Notes: generated from the letters alone by a model not told the origin. 64,000 nucleotides of DNA from Patiriisocius sp047731265 (GCF_047731265.1 NZ_CP159835.1:2790001-2854000); one strand, 5' to 3'; positions 53,492-62,288 are shown, counted from the stretch's first letter. Program-made: numbers and translations.

Positions 53492-54105
53492 AGCTCAATG
53501 CCCTTTCTGTTAAAATAAAAACAGATGAATATGGTGCATTTATAGAAATTGTCAATTGGGAAGAAGTCAGAGATTATCTAGCAATGGTTACTGAAAAGCT
53601 TCAAGATGAGTTGAAAGATGTTCCAAATTATAAAGGAATAATTGCCAAGGTGATGCGTATATACACAACAAAGCAATCAATTGAGGCAAATGCAATTAAA
53701 GATGCCTTACAATTTTATCAATTCCATGGCGTAAAATACAATCTTGGAGAGGAATTAGAGGGGATCTTAGAAGCTGCAAACAACTTTGGAGGAGAACCCT
53801 TTGAAACAGCCGTTCGTTTCAGTTTAGACGAGATAAATGAGATTGATGGAAATTCAATATTCAGATCCAATCAAGTTATAGATTCAAAACAATTAACAGA
53901 TGCTACTTATAAACAGTTACAAATGCTAGGAACATTCGGAGATAAAATTCCGCCGAGAAATGAGTTTCCTTCATTGACAAATGAGACAACTACCACATCA
54001 ATAATTCACGGAGAAACTGGATGGATATTATACAGTATTGAGACAAAAGAAATAACAGCTGAGGAAGCAACTAATATTGAGGAAAGAGTAATTGAAATAA
54101 AATAG
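53492..54105 (+). pseudogene. Hypothetical soluble protein, probably 5'-truncated
   Basis: The frame is open from 53492 (NALSVKIKTDEYGAFIEIVN, WEEVRDYLAMVTEKLQDELK) to a stop at 54105 and looks coding over its whole length, yet the only ATG (53584) falls inside the conserved part. An in-frame TAA lies just upstream. Proteins like this in Flavobacteriaceae, as I recall, are longer at the N-terminus. It may therefore be truncated, or start at a non-ATG codon. The C-terminal part has IIHGETGWILYSIETKEITA and ends ERVIEIK. Function unknown. Confidence 0.55.
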
Positions 54106-54200
54106 TGCTGCCTCACAATATAACTAAAACATAAGTGTTGTAAGCTTTAACAAGGGTTTTTGTATAATAGCCAAGACCGCCAATTTTTTAAATTCACTAG

Positions 54201-54321
54201 CCTACATTATATTTTAAATTTAGGTGGCAGTAGTTCTTCGTTGGGCTTATTGATAAAAAACAGCAACTAGAAAAGTTTAAAAATTAGGCCCGTGTATAAT
54301 CTGAAAACTTGGCGTTTATTT
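54201..54321 (+). repeat. Dispersed intergenic repeat R1, copy 2
   Basis: About 121 bp matching 37667-37790 (shared TTATATTTTAAATTTA, GGCAGT, GGGCTTATT, TTTAAAAATTAGGC). It ends 31 bp before the DUF2130 gene. Confidence 0.7.
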
Positions 54322-54351
54322 ACACACTAGAGTACCTTAAAAAAATATATA

Positions 54352-55629
54352 ATGAACGAAATTATTTGTCCGAATTGCAAGAAAGCCTTTAAAGTGGATG
54401 AGGCTGGATTTGCTGATATACTCAAGCAAGTTCGCGACCACCAATTTGAAGAGGAACTAAACAATCGATTAACGCTTGCAGACAAGGAAAAAGACAGCGC
54501 AGTGAAGCTTGCAGAAGCTACCATAAGAAATTCATTACAGGCACAACTTGCAACTAAGGACAATGAGCTAACGGTATTAAAAGCGACCAGTGATCAAGAG
54601 CTTGCATCAAAATTAGCAAAGAAAGAAGTGGAGATCTCTGAAATGAAGTCAAAGATTCAAAATGCAGCAATAGCGCAAAAACTAAACGTATCTGAAGCGA
54701 TTAAGGAAATCGAAAAAGAACGGGATCGCCTTGCCAATGATTTAAAAAGTAACGAAACCGAAAAGTTGTTGCTTGAAAAATCTTTAAATGAAAAATTTAC
54801 AGACAAGCTCCACCTAAAGGAAGAAACCATCAAAATGAAAGATGATGAGATTGCACGCTTAAAAGACTTTAAGCAAAAGCTGTCTACAAAAATGGTGGGT
54901 GAAACCTTGGAGCAACATTGTGAAGCCGAGTTTAATAAACTTCGAGCAACGGGCTTTCAAAACGCCTATTTTGAAAAAGACAACGATTCAAGAGGAGGGA
55001 ACAAAGGAGATTTTATTTATCGAGAAACAGACGAAGCAGGCAATGAAATCATCTCCATTATGTTCGAAATGAAAAATGAGAACGAGGAGACGGCTACAAA
55101 AAAACGGAATGAAGATTTTTTTGCAAAACTAGACAAAGACCGTACAGAAAAGAAATGTGAATATGGCGTGCTTGTGTCGCTATTGGAGTCAGAAAGTGAT
55201 TTCTATAACACCGGCATAGTCGATGTATCCTACAAATTCAACAAAATGTATGTGGTGCGACCGCAATTTTTCATTCCTATAATTACCCTTCTTCGCAATG
55301 CAGCGCTCAATTCTATGCAATACAAAGCAGAGTTAAATTTAATGAGAAATCAAAATGTAGACATTACTAATTTTGAAGATAAAATAGAAATTTTTAAAAC
55401 GGGCTTTGCAAAAAATTATGATTTGGCAAGCCGCCAGTTTAAAACAGCCATTGAGGAGATCGATAAAACGATGACACATCTTCAAAAAACAAAAGATGCA
55501 CTTTTGGCATCGGTAAACAATTTGCGATTGGCGAACAGCAAAGCGGAAGGACTCACGATTAAGAAGTTAACCCATGGAAATCCTACGATGAAAGAGAAGT
55601 TTGATGGACTTTCTAATAAGACGGAATAG
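54352..55629 (+). CDS. DUF2130 domain-containing protein
   Basis: A 425-residue soluble protein. It begins with a zinc-ribbon-like start (EIICPNCKKAFKVDEAGFAD), then a coiled coil of about 150 residues (EEELNNRLTLADKEKDSAVK onward), then the DUF2130 core with a nuclease-like pattern (GETLEQHCEAEFNKLRATGF, DNDSRGGNKGDFIYR, ISIMFEMKNENEETATKKRN, DKDRTEKKCEYGVLVSLLES). The DFIYR plus FEMKNE signature looks like the D-ExK centre of PD-(D/E)XK nucleases. The family often occurs in defence or mobile regions. Exact role unknown. Confidence 0.9.
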   Translation: MNEIICPNCKKAFKVDEAGFADILKQVRDHQFEEELNNRLTLADKEKDSAVKLAEATIRNSLQAQLATKDNELTVLKATSDQELASKLAKKEVEISEMKSKIQNAAIAQKLNVSEAIKEIEKERDRLANDLKSNETEKLLLEKSLNEKFTDKLHLKEETIKMKDDEIARLKDFKQKLSTKMVGETLEQHCEAEFNKLRATGFQNAYFEKDNDSRGGNKGDFIYRETDEAGNEIISIMFEMKNENEETATKKRNEDFFAKLDKDRTEKKCEYGVLVSLLESESDFYNTGIVDVSYKFNKMYVVRPQFFIPIITLLRNAALNSMQYKAELNLMRNQNVDITNFEDKIEIFKTGFAKNYDLASRQFKTAIEEIDKTMTHLQKTKDALLASVNNLRLANSKAEGLTIKKLTHGNPTMKEKFDGLSNKTE

Positions 55630-55640
55630 ATTATAAGCGG

Positions 55641-56020
55641 ATGCACTTATTTTTTGACACAGAAACAACAGGACTTCCAAGGAATTGGAAAGCGCCAGTT
55701 ACCGATGTAAATAACTGGCCTAGAATGATACAGATTGGTTGGATTTTATCTGACAAGGGAAACTGCATCGATACGGGTAGTTTTATAATAAAGCCTGAAA
55801 ATTTTATGATCCCATCTGAAGCTTCAAGGGTTCACGGAATCACGACTAAAAGAGCAATAACGGAAGGGGTGGATTTAGAAAATGTATTAGGCGATATAGT
55901 ATTAAGGATGCTGGCCTACCATCTAAGATGGATAAAATTAAAATCAACTTGGCCAGTTGCACTTATGAGTTGAACTTACATTATAAAACACTGAATATGG
56001 TATATTTAAAAACAGCGTAA
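55641..56020 (+). pseudogene. DnaQ-type 3'-5' exonuclease, truncated
   Basis: The first 90 residues encode the N-terminal half of a DEDDh exonuclease: LFFDTETTGLPRNWKAPVTD (motif I Asp and Glu), WPRMIQIGWILSDKG, EASRVHGITTKRAI. The frame then runs into unrelated residues and stops at 55973; motif II (NxxFD) is missing. In another frame past the break, YELNLHYKTLN matches the region shortly before motif III in homologues, so an internal deletion with frameshift is likely. It lies 11 bp after DUF2130. Confidence 0.82.
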
Positions 56021-56060
56021 AATCAATTTTAACCTCTAGCTGTGTTTCAGTACAAGACAG

Positions 56061-56309
56061 TTGGATACTATTGAAAATATAATTCCGAAGGAGATTTCCT
56101 ATTTGAGTAATTACGATACGTTTAAAAGATATTTAGATGATGAGTTTGAAATGCCCGATAAAATGGTGGCTACCCTCGTTCATTTTTTAGAACAGAACAA
56201 TGGTGTTTTATCAAAGAGAGCGTTAATCAAAGAGTTTTCTGAATTAAAAGAAAAAGAGTTCACTGAGATAGAAGAGAATTATAGTCGTACATTTATTACT
56301 GAAGAATGA
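56061..56309 (+). CDS. Fic-family-like C-terminal fragment
   Basis: An 82-residue frame: DTIENIIPKEISYLSNYDTF, KRYLDDEFEMPDKMVATLVH, FLEQNNGVLSKRALIKEFSE, then LKEKEFTEIEENYSRTF. The DMPDK-type and NG-LSKRA pattern is what I associate with the C-terminal tail of Fic or RhuM-like proteins of Bacteroidota. The catalytic HxFx(D/E)GNGR motif is absent, so this would be a remnant or an independent small protein. Its stop overlaps the start of the next fragment. Confidence 0.5.
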   Translation: MDTIENIIPKEISYLSNYDTFKRYLDDEFEMPDKMVATLVHFLEQNNGVLSKRALIKEFSELKEKEFTEIEENYSRTFITEE

Positions 56310-56488
56310 TCAAACAATATGAACGACCATTAGAAAACAAACCAATCCAGCGATTAGCAGAATTAGGGGATCATAGTGATACTTTAATTATGCAAGTGCC
56401 ACTTTCACAAATACCGTGATATCATCATATTAGTTTCTTAACAAAGGTTAAAGATACGGCCGAGCATATTAGAAAGAATGGTGGGTAA
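56306..56488 (+). pseudogene. DUF1016/YhcG-like nuclease fragment
   Basis: A frame starting in the ATGA overlap at 56306 reads KPIQRLAELGDHSDTLIMQV, PLSQIP, TGA, YHHISFLTKVKDTAE. DUF1016 (PDDEXK nuclease) proteins have a W at the TGA position followed by the same histidine-rich block, so this is the middle of such a gene, with both ends missing. The rest of the gap to the EcsC gene has no coding match. Confidence 0.6.
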
Positions 56489-56583
56489 AACACTTGATGA
56501 GTAATAGAGAAAGAAAAGGTTTATCGTACTGAAAGCGCAACGTATTTTAAAGAAGAACTGAACAGCATTGATAAAACAGCAAA

Positions 56584-57399
56584 ATGAAAATCACCCTAAA
56601 AGACGAAATACTCCTTATAAAAGCAAAACAAGATATGATGAACGTCAGTTTCTTGATGAAAGGTTTTAATTTTATAGGCAATAAAATAGAAAGCGGTGTG
56701 GAGTTACTACCAAAGAAGATACAGACTTTTGTTATTGAGAAAACGACCTCTATTTTAGAGCAGGTGGTGAAAGTCAATCTCAAGACCATGAACAAAGGCA
56801 AACCATTCAAAAAGCCTTCAAAACTTGTATATAAAACATTGGTAACATCCACGGGAGTTGCTAGTGGTTTTCTAGGAGCAGGAACACCCGTAATTGGACA
56901 AGCCGCATTTGCAGCGGATTTAGCACTAACCACAAAATTTATAATGAGAACTATTATGGATATTGCGAGAGGCAGAGGAGAAGATTTACATACCATAGAA
57001 GCCCAGTTTCACTGCCTTCAAGTGTTAGCACTTGGAGGTCATTCTAAAGACGATGATGGGGCAGACAGCTCTTATTATGCTTCAAGAATTGCGATACAAA
57101 CGAGTATCAACAAAGCGAGCGAATTAGGAGTACAGGGCTTGCTAAAATCATTGTCTTCTAGTTCAAACCCATTATACATTGCTTTCTCAACTATCGTTGC
57201 TAGGTTTAGTAGCAAAGTGTCAGAAAAAGCGGCAGCCCAACTAATACCAGTTGTGGGTGGTCTTACAGGAGGAGCCATCAATTATACCTTTATTTCTCAT
57301 TTTCAAAAAATGGCAGAAGCACATTTTACGATTCGAATGCTAGAACGGAAGTATGGTATGGAGGCAGTTCAAGAGAAATATACTACTATTGTGCTTTAA
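56584..57399 (+). CDS. EcsC family protein
   Basis: A 271-residue protein with the EcsC family pattern: an amphipathic N-terminal half (KIQTFVIEKTTSILEQVVKV), the central hydrophobic ASGFLGAGTPVIGQAAFAAD, DLALTTKFIMRTIMDIARGR, and the C-terminal AAQLIPVVGGLTGGAINYTF followed by HFQKMAEAHFTIRMLERKYG. The family is widespread in bacteria and poorly understood; some members sit with transport or stress genes. Intact, and followed 12 bp later by a DUF2188 gene. Confidence 0.9.
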   Translation: MKITLKDEILLIKAKQDMMNVSFLMKGFNFIGNKIESGVELLPKKIQTFVIEKTTSILEQVVKVNLKTMNKGKPFKKPSKLVYKTLVTSTGVASGFLGAGTPVIGQAAFAADLALTTKFIMRTIMDIARGRGEDLHTIEAQFHCLQVLALGGHSKDDDGADSSYYASRIAIQTSINKASELGVQGLLKSLSSSSNPLYIAFSTIVARFSSKVSEKAAAQLIPVVGGLTGGAINYTFISHFQKMAEAHFTIRMLERKYGMEAVQEKYTTIVL

Positions 57400-57411
57400 A
57401 AGCATGTACAC

Positions 57412-57696
57412 ATGGCAAACAACAACACACAAAGATCTTGGAAAGCGTTCATAAGCGAGTTGATAGCACTCATCTTAAAAAGCCTGAACAAGCGCCCTAG
57501 AACCTGGCATCAGCATGTAGTGCCCTATGAGGATGATTGGGCCGTGAGGCGTGAAGGTAATAAACGCATTACTTCAAAGCATAGAAAACAATCTACAGCT
57601 ATAAATAAAGCTAAAACCATTGCAAAAAGGAAAAAAGCAGATGTGATTATCCATGGAGCAGATGGAACGATCCGGGACCGTATTAATTATGATTAA
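57412..57696 (+). CDS. DUF2188 domain-containing protein
   Basis: A 94-residue protein whose C-terminal 63 residues are a DUF2188 domain: WHQHVVPYEDDWAVRREGNK, RITSKHRKQSTAINKAKTIA, KRKKADVIIHGADGTIRDRI. The N-terminal 30 residues include a short hydrophobic stretch (FISELIALILKSL). The domain is a small alpha/beta fold of unknown function often found as a single-domain cytosolic protein. Probably co-transcribed with the EcsC gene. Confidence 0.86.
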   Translation: MANNNTQRSWKAFISELIALILKSLNKRPRTWHQHVVPYEDDWAVRREGNKRITSKHRKQSTAINKAKTIAKRKKADVIIHGADGTIRDRINYD

Positions 57697-58177
57697 GGAA
57701 GGGGAGAATGTTTTTGAATAATTGTCTTCAGGGAATGTATGCTTCATTCAAGACCGGGGTATATAGCGCTTTCAATTGCTGTATTTTTTGAATAGTAATT
57801 GTGTATTGTGATTAATAATAATATGTCTTGAATAGTATGTAGACATCGAATGGCGACGGGTTATTTTATCTTTGTTTTAAGATAAAAATAAAAGAGTTGA
57901 CTCCATTTAAATAAATTACCATTTACCTACACATTAACTTATAAAGGTATTTTTAAAACAAAATTTTTATAAGAAAATAAAGAGTAAAAGCGCAAAGTGT
58001 ATTTAAATATATGTCACTCAAAGAAAATACTTACAAATAAACAAAGTAATTTTACAACATCTGAATGTGGTGCTATTATCCTATTAAGCAAGGGTTTACA
58101 TTGTTAAAAATCTCCAATACTACTAGCTCTTTTTTTTAGCATTATATTTTCTAAAAATAAAAGCACAATTAATTCCA
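57697..58177. other. Gene-free stretch
   Basis: 480 AT-rich bp between DUF2188 and the tRNA terminator. No gene, RNA or repeat recognised. Confidence 0.4.
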
Positions 58178-58207
58178 TAAAAAAAGTCCCTTTGTAAAAG
58201 GGACTTT
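58178..58207 (-). terminator. Terminator of the tRNA-Met gene
   Basis: AAAGTCCCTTT (58183-58193) pairs with AAAGGGACTTT (58197-58207) over a 3-nt loop; on the minus strand it is followed by a T run. It starts 1 bp after the tRNA 3' end. Confidence 0.85.
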
Positions 58208-58208
58208 G

Positions 58209-58282
58209 TAGCGAGAACGAGACTTGAACTCGTGACCTCCGAGTTATGAATCCGACGCTCTAACCAGCTGAGCTACCTCGCC
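58209..58282 (-). tRNA. tRNA-Met (anticodon CAT)
   Basis: A 74-nt cloverleaf on the minus strand from GGCGAGG to CTCGCTA: acceptor stem GGCGAGG with TCTCGCT, D arm GCTC/GAGC, anticodon loop TTCATAA (CAT), T arm ACGAG-TTCAAGT-CTCGT. The 3' CCA is not encoded. The anticodon stem is weak (TCGGA with CTCGG leaves an A-C mismatch beside the loop). An elongator Met tRNA is the likely assignment; a lysidine-modified Ile tRNA with CAT cannot be fully excluded. Confidence 0.9.
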
Positions 58283-58312
58283 ATTATTATTGTGGTTTAT
58301 TTTTTATTCTAT

Positions 58313-58376
58313 TTGAACTCATATCCGCCTAATACGGATATGAATCCTACGCTCTAATCACCTGAGCTACTTCGCC
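58313..58376 (-). pseudogene. Degenerate tRNA-Met copy
   Basis: Thirty bases upstream of the true tRNA, the minus strand holds GGCGAAGTAGCTCAGGTGAT, TAGAGCGTAGGATTCATA, close to the first 45 nt of the tRNA-Met, then an unrelated hairpin (ATATCCG with CGGATAT) and GAGTTCAAAT. The T stem and 3' acceptor half are lost, so it cannot fold as a tRNA. It is a decayed tandem duplicate or the scar of an integration event. Confidence 0.8.
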
Positions 58377-58493
58377 AATTTTGCCTAATAATTTCTTTAA
58401 GCGGCTGCAAAGATAAAAACAAAACTATCTAGAACAAGTAATCAGTCAGTTTTTATTGAGGATATTTCATAAATTTCCTGAAAAAATAAAATG

Positions 58494-58501
58494 TACCTTT
58501 G
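58494..58501 (+). promoter_or_regulatory. -7 element ahead of the DEAD-box helicase gene
   Basis: TACCTTTG matches the TAnnTTTG consensus; no good TTTG is found 19 bp upstream. If used, transcription starts near 58508, after the first part of the longest open frame, which supports the ATG at 58597. Confidence 0.5.
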
Positions 58502-58596
58502 CCGCTCACAAAAGAAATGACCTAACCGTCCACCCGTCCACCAAAGCTTTAGCGAAGGAGGACCTACTGCAGTGTTCATTTCGATTAACACAAATT

Positions 58597-59901
58597 ATGT
58601 CATTTAATTCTCTCGGACTCGCTGATGTCCTTCTAAAAGCGATTAGCAAAAAAGGATATACTACGCCCAGTCCAATACAACAAAAAGCCATTCCAAAAAT
58701 TCTTGAAGGTCGTGATGTACTTGCGTCTGCACAAACAGGTACTGGAAAAACAGCTGGATTTACATTGCCCATGTTGCACAAAATGCTACAAAATCCAATT
58801 TTGCACAAACGCCCTATAAGAGCACTTATACTCACCCCAACCCGGGAACTCGCGGCGCAAGTAATGGATGACGTCCGGACCTATTCTGAATTTACAGATT
58901 TAAAAAGTATTGTTGTTTTTGGAGGGGTAAATGCAAATCCTCAAATAAAAGCCTTGCGCCAAGGAGTCGACATTCTTGTGGCAACACCAGGAAGGTTGCT
59001 TGATTTACATAGTCAAGGAGTGATGTCTTTTAATAAGGTAGAATTTCTAGTACTCGATGAAGCAGATAGGATGCTTGACATGGGTTTCTTGCGAGATATA
59101 AAGAGAATCTTAGCATTACTTCCTTCCAAGAGACAAAACCTCTTGTTTTCTGCCACCTTTTCAAAAGATATTAAAAAGTTAGCAAGTAGCTTTTTACATA
59201 ATCCAATAATGGTAGAGGCCACCCCAGAAAACACTACCGCTGAAAAAGTAGAACAAACAATTTATCGGACCAATAAATCTGATAAGACAGAATTGCTCAT
59301 CAAACTGATGAAGGAAGGAAATTGGGATCAAACACTCGTTTTTACAAGAACGAAACACGGTGCAAACAGGCTCTCTGAAAAACTAGATAAGGCGGGCATC
59401 AAAAGTGCTGCGATTCACGGAAATAAAAGTCAAGGAGCAAGAACAAAAGCATTAGCAGGATTTAAAGGTGGCTCCATAAAAGTACTGGTAGCTACAGATA
59501 TTGCCGCACGTGGCTTGGATATTCCTTTATTGCCATATGTGGTTAATTATGAATTGCCAAACATTCCAGAGGATTACGTCCACCGTATAGGAAGAACAGG
59601 TAGGGCAGGAGCTAGCGGTCAAGCAATTTCTATAGTGAGTGTTGATGAATTTGAATATGTTCGTGGTATTGAAAAATTATTAGGTGAAAAACTCGGAAAT
59701 GAAATTATTGAAGGTTTTGAACCTACTGAATCACTTCAGGAAATTCTAGAGACAAAAGCTTCTAACAAAGCACAACACCAACAAGGACGATCAAGAAACC
59801 CGAAAAATTCTAACCGAAACAGCAATAGCTCAAGAAAAAATTCTTCAAGTAATGCTGGCGGAAATAAAAATAGAAGACCAACCGGCAGAAATAGGCAATA
59901 A
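58597..59901 (+). CDS. DEAD-box ATP-dependent RNA helicase
   Basis: A 434-residue RNA helicase of RhlE type. From MSFNSLGLADVLLKAISKKG it has the Q motif with PSPIQQKAIP, Walker A ASAQTGTGKTAGF, TPTRELAAQV, TPGRLLD, DEAD in VLDEADRMLDMGF, SATF, then RecA-2 motifs TDIAARGLDIP and HRIGRTGRAG, and an Asn/Ser/Arg-rich tail (from about 390) typical of cold- or ribosome-related helicases. The frame is open from 58456 but the family start and the promoter position favour the ATG at 58597. Confidence 0.95.
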   Translation: MSFNSLGLADVLLKAISKKGYTTPSPIQQKAIPKILEGRDVLASAQTGTGKTAGFTLPMLHKMLQNPILHKRPIRALILTPTRELAAQVMDDVRTYSEFTDLKSIVVFGGVNANPQIKALRQGVDILVATPGRLLDLHSQGVMSFNKVEFLVLDEADRMLDMGFLRDIKRILALLPSKRQNLLFSATFSKDIKKLASSFLHNPIMVEATPENTTAEKVEQTIYRTNKSDKTELLIKLMKEGNWDQTLVFTRTKHGANRLSEKLDKAGIKSAAIHGNKSQGARTKALAGFKGGSIKVLVATDIAARGLDIPLLPYVVNYELPNIPEDYVHRIGRTGRAGASGQAISIVSVDEFEYVRGIEKLLGEKLGNEIIEGFEPTESLQEILETKASNKAQHQQGRSRNPKNSNRNSNSSRKNSSSNAGGNKNRRPTGRNRQ

Positions 59902-59999
59902 ATTCAATTTTATTTTTTTACTTTTCTTAATCGAAAAATTATCGCCTAGTCTTTTTGGTTTGCAATGAAATATATATATTGAGCACTTAACAAATCACT

Positions 60000-60386
60000 A
60001 TGGAGGACAAAATTAAATACGAACTAGAAATTCCAATACAAGTTTCACCAAGCTTATTATACACTTATATTTCAACACCTTCTGGACTGTCTGAATGGTA
60101 TGCAGACAACGTGAATTCTCGAGGAGAATTCTTTACTTTTATATGGGAAGGAAGCGAAGAAAAAGCAAAGTTGCTTGGCAAGAAAAACCAAGAGCGCATA
60201 AAATTTAGATGGATGGAAGACGATGGCACCGATTATTACTTTGAATTGCGTATCCAAGTGGATGAAGTAACAAAAGATGTAGCCTTAATGGTAACAGATT
60301 TTGCTGAAGAAGATGAAGTAGAAGAAGGAAAGATGTTGTGGGAAAATATGGTTAGTGAACTAAAACAAGTCTTAGGGTCTTCCTAG
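60000..60386 (+). CDS. START-like domain protein
   Basis: A 128-residue soluble protein of the SRPBCC fold. The pattern KYELEIPIQVSPSLLYTYIS, TPSGLSEWYADNVNSRGEFF, TFIWEGSEEKAKLL, RIKFRWMEDDGTDYYFELRI and the closing helix LWENMVSELKQVLGS matches the START-like AHSA1-related family conserved in Flavobacteriia beside a class IV aminotransferase. A hydrophobic ligand is likely for the fold, but unproven. Confidence 0.86.
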   Translation: MEDKIKYELEIPIQVSPSLLYTYISTPSGLSEWYADNVNSRGEFFTFIWEGSEEKAKLLGKKNQERIKFRWMEDDGTDYYFELRIQVDEVTKDVALMVTDFAEEDEVEEGKMLWENMVSELKQVLGSS

Positions 60387-60446
60387 AATGCCTATAAATA
60401 AATTACCTTTGTGCCGTTATGAAAATCAATCAAAACGGCATTTTTT

Positions 60447-61292
60447 ATGGTCAATCTTAATGGTATTATTGTAGCAACCTCAGCAGCAACCATTTCAACA
60501 AACAATAGAGGGTTGGCCTATGGCGATGCCTTATTTGAAACAATAAGAGTGTCTGCCGGGAAAATCTTTTTTGCAGAAGATCATTACTTCCGTTTAATGG
60601 CTTCTATGCGGATTTTGAGGATGGAAATCCCCATGAATTTTACCCAAGAATTCTTAGAATCAGAGCTGCTAAGAACGATAGAAGCCTCTGAAATGGAGAC
60701 AAAAACCTGCATCGCAAAAATTACAGTGTATAGAAATCAAGGTGGCCTTTACACACCTACAGATCAAACGGTAGGTTATTTTATTTCTGTTCGCGAAATT
60801 GATGCTCCATTTTATTTGATACACGAAGAAGCTTACGAAGTAGAACTATTTAAAGATCATTATATCAATTCTGGATTGTTGACGACGCTTAAAACAAATA
60901 ACAAAATCGTTAATGTTCTTGGGAGTATTTATGCTTCAGAAAATGAGTATCAAAACTGTCTTCTTCTCAATGAAAAAAAGCAAGTAGTGGAAGCGTTAAA
61001 TGGAAACTTATTTCTTGTGAAGGGAACAACGATAAAAACACCGCCTTTAAACGACGGGTGCCTAAAAGGCATACTTCGCAAACAAATCATAACAATTTGT
61101 AAATCACTTCCCGACTATACGCTAGAAGAAGCATCTATTTCTCCATTTGAACTCCAAAAAGCAGATGAGTTATTTATAACAAATGTGGTGGTAGGGATTC
61201 AATCCATCACAAAATATCGCAAAAAAGAATATACTAAACTGGCTGCAAAAGACCTTCTTGGGAAGCTGAATGCAAGGGTACGGTTGGGGTAA
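60447..61292 (+). CDS. Class IV PLP-dependent aminotransferase / lyase
   Basis: A 281-residue fold-type IV PLP enzyme like PabC (aminodeoxychorismate lyase) or branched-chain aminotransferase. It shows NNRGLAYGDALFETIR at the N-terminus, the PLP Lys in TTLKTNNKIVNVLGSIYA (about 152-156), EALNGNLFLVKGTTIKTPPL and GCLKGILRKQI. The short length favours a PabC-like lyase over BCAT, but substrate residues were not resolved. Located between START-like and the convergent YqgE gene. Confidence 0.85.
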   Translation: MVNLNGIIVATSAATISTNNRGLAYGDALFETIRVSAGKIFFAEDHYFRLMASMRILRMEIPMNFTQEFLESELLRTIEASEMETKTCIAKITVYRNQGGLYTPTDQTVGYFISVREIDAPFYLIHEEAYEVELFKDHYINSGLLTTLKTNNKIVNVLGSIYASENEYQNCLLLNEKKQVVEALNGNLFLVKGTTIKTPPLNDGCLKGILRKQIITICKSLPDYTLEEASISPFELQKADELFITNVVVGIQSITKYRKKEYTKLAAKDLLGKLNARVRLG

Positions 61293-61315
61293 TCTTACTT
61301 TTGTAAAAATTATTT

Positions 61316-61879
61316 TTAGTTATAATTAGGGTTTTCTGGAGCATTTGACCAGAGCATATAGTCTCCACCAAATTCTAACATCTTCTTTTTCCAAATATCT
61401 TCATTCAAGTTGCCAATGATGTTGTTTTTGTAAATATTTGGGACAACAACCCAGCTATTCACTTCTAGCTCTTCCTCTAATTGTTGATTAGCCCAACCAG
61501 AATATCCCAAAAAGAATCGTATTTGATCCTCTTTTAGAGAGTCATTTTTTAAAAGATGAGTGATCGTTGTAAAATCTCCGCCCCAATAAATTCCATTCGA
61601 AATTTCTATGCTTCCAGGAATTAAATCTGGTATAGAGTGAATAAAGTAAAGATTGTCTTGTTCCACAGGTCCTCCGTTATAAACGGTAAGATTGGAGTCT
61701 ACTTCTGGAATAAAGTCTTTTAATTTATAAGGTAGTGGCTTATTAAGAATAAAACCTACAGATCCATTTTGGCTATTATATTCAGCCAGTAGGACCACAG
61801 AGCGATTAAAAGAAATATCGCCTATGATAGAAGGTTCGGCAACTAAAAGGTGCCCTTTACTAGGTTTTAATATAGTCAT
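61316..61879 (-). CDS. YqgE/AlgH family protein
   Basis: A 187-residue protein with the AlgH signature: LKPSKGHLLVAEPSIIGDIS, FNRSVVLLAEYNSQNGSVGF, ILNKPLPYKL, YNGGPVEQDNLYFIHS, GIYWGGDFTTI and FLGYSGWANQQLEEEL. It was first described as an alginate regulator in Pseudomonas; the general function remains unknown. The ATG at 61879 gives a normal family N-terminus. Confidence 0.93.
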   Translation of the reverse strand: MTILKPSKGHLLVAEPSIIGDISFNRSVVLLAEYNSQNGSVGFILNKPLPYKLKDFIPEVDSNLTVYNGGPVEQDNLYFIHSIPDLIPGSIEISNGIYWGGDFTTITHLLKNDSLKEDQIRFFLGYSGWANQQLEEELEVNSWVVVPNIYKNNIIGNLNEDIWKKKMLEFGGDYMLWSNAPENPNYN

Positions 61880-61961
61880 ATTGGTTACATTGAATAAATA
61901 AAGCTACTACAATTTTTATTAACCAACAAAATAAATGTGTTTGAAATCAAAATTAGCACAA

Positions 61962-61995
61962 ATAAAAAGTCCTTTATTTATAAAATAAAGGACTT
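61962..61995 (-). terminator. Terminator of the HU gene
   Basis: AAGTCCTTTATTT (61967-61979) pairs with AAATAAAGGACTT (61983-61995) over a 3-nt loop, followed on the minus strand by a T run. Confidence 0.85.
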
Positions 61996-62015
61996 GATGT
62001 CAAATGCAATTGCGA

Positions 62016-62288
62016 TTAGTTTACACTACTCTGTAAATCTGAACCAGCTTTAAATTTCACTACATTTTTTGCAGCGATTTGAATAGTCTTACCAGTTTGA
62101 GGATTTCTTCCTTCTCTTTTAGCTCTTCTTGATACTGACCAAGATCCAAAACCTACTAAAGATACTCTGTTACCTTTTTTAAGTGATCCTTGTACATTTC
62201 CTAAGAAAGACTCTAATGCTTTTTTAGCTGCTGCTTTTGTTACTCCAGCATCTTCCGCCATTGCGTCGATTAAATCTGATTTGTTCAT
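62016..62288 (-). CDS. HU family DNA-binding protein
   Basis: A 90-residue histone-like protein that bends and compacts DNA as a dimer. It has MNKSDLIDAMAEDAGVTKAA, VSLVGFGSWSVSRRAKREGR, NPQTGKTIQI and VVKFKAGSDL, including the beta-arm region with Pro for DNA intercalation. It has its own promoter (62340-62370) and terminator. Confidence 0.97.
   Translation of the reverse strand: MNKSDLIDAMAEDAGVTKAAAKKALESFLGNVQGSLKKGNRVSLVGFGSWSVSRRAKREGRNPQTGKTIQIAAKNVVKFKAGSDLQSSVN

Noticed and set aside
35000..57700. Prophage or conjugative element
   Set aside because: No phage structural, integrase, relaxase or type IV secretion genes; contents are single unrelated genes.
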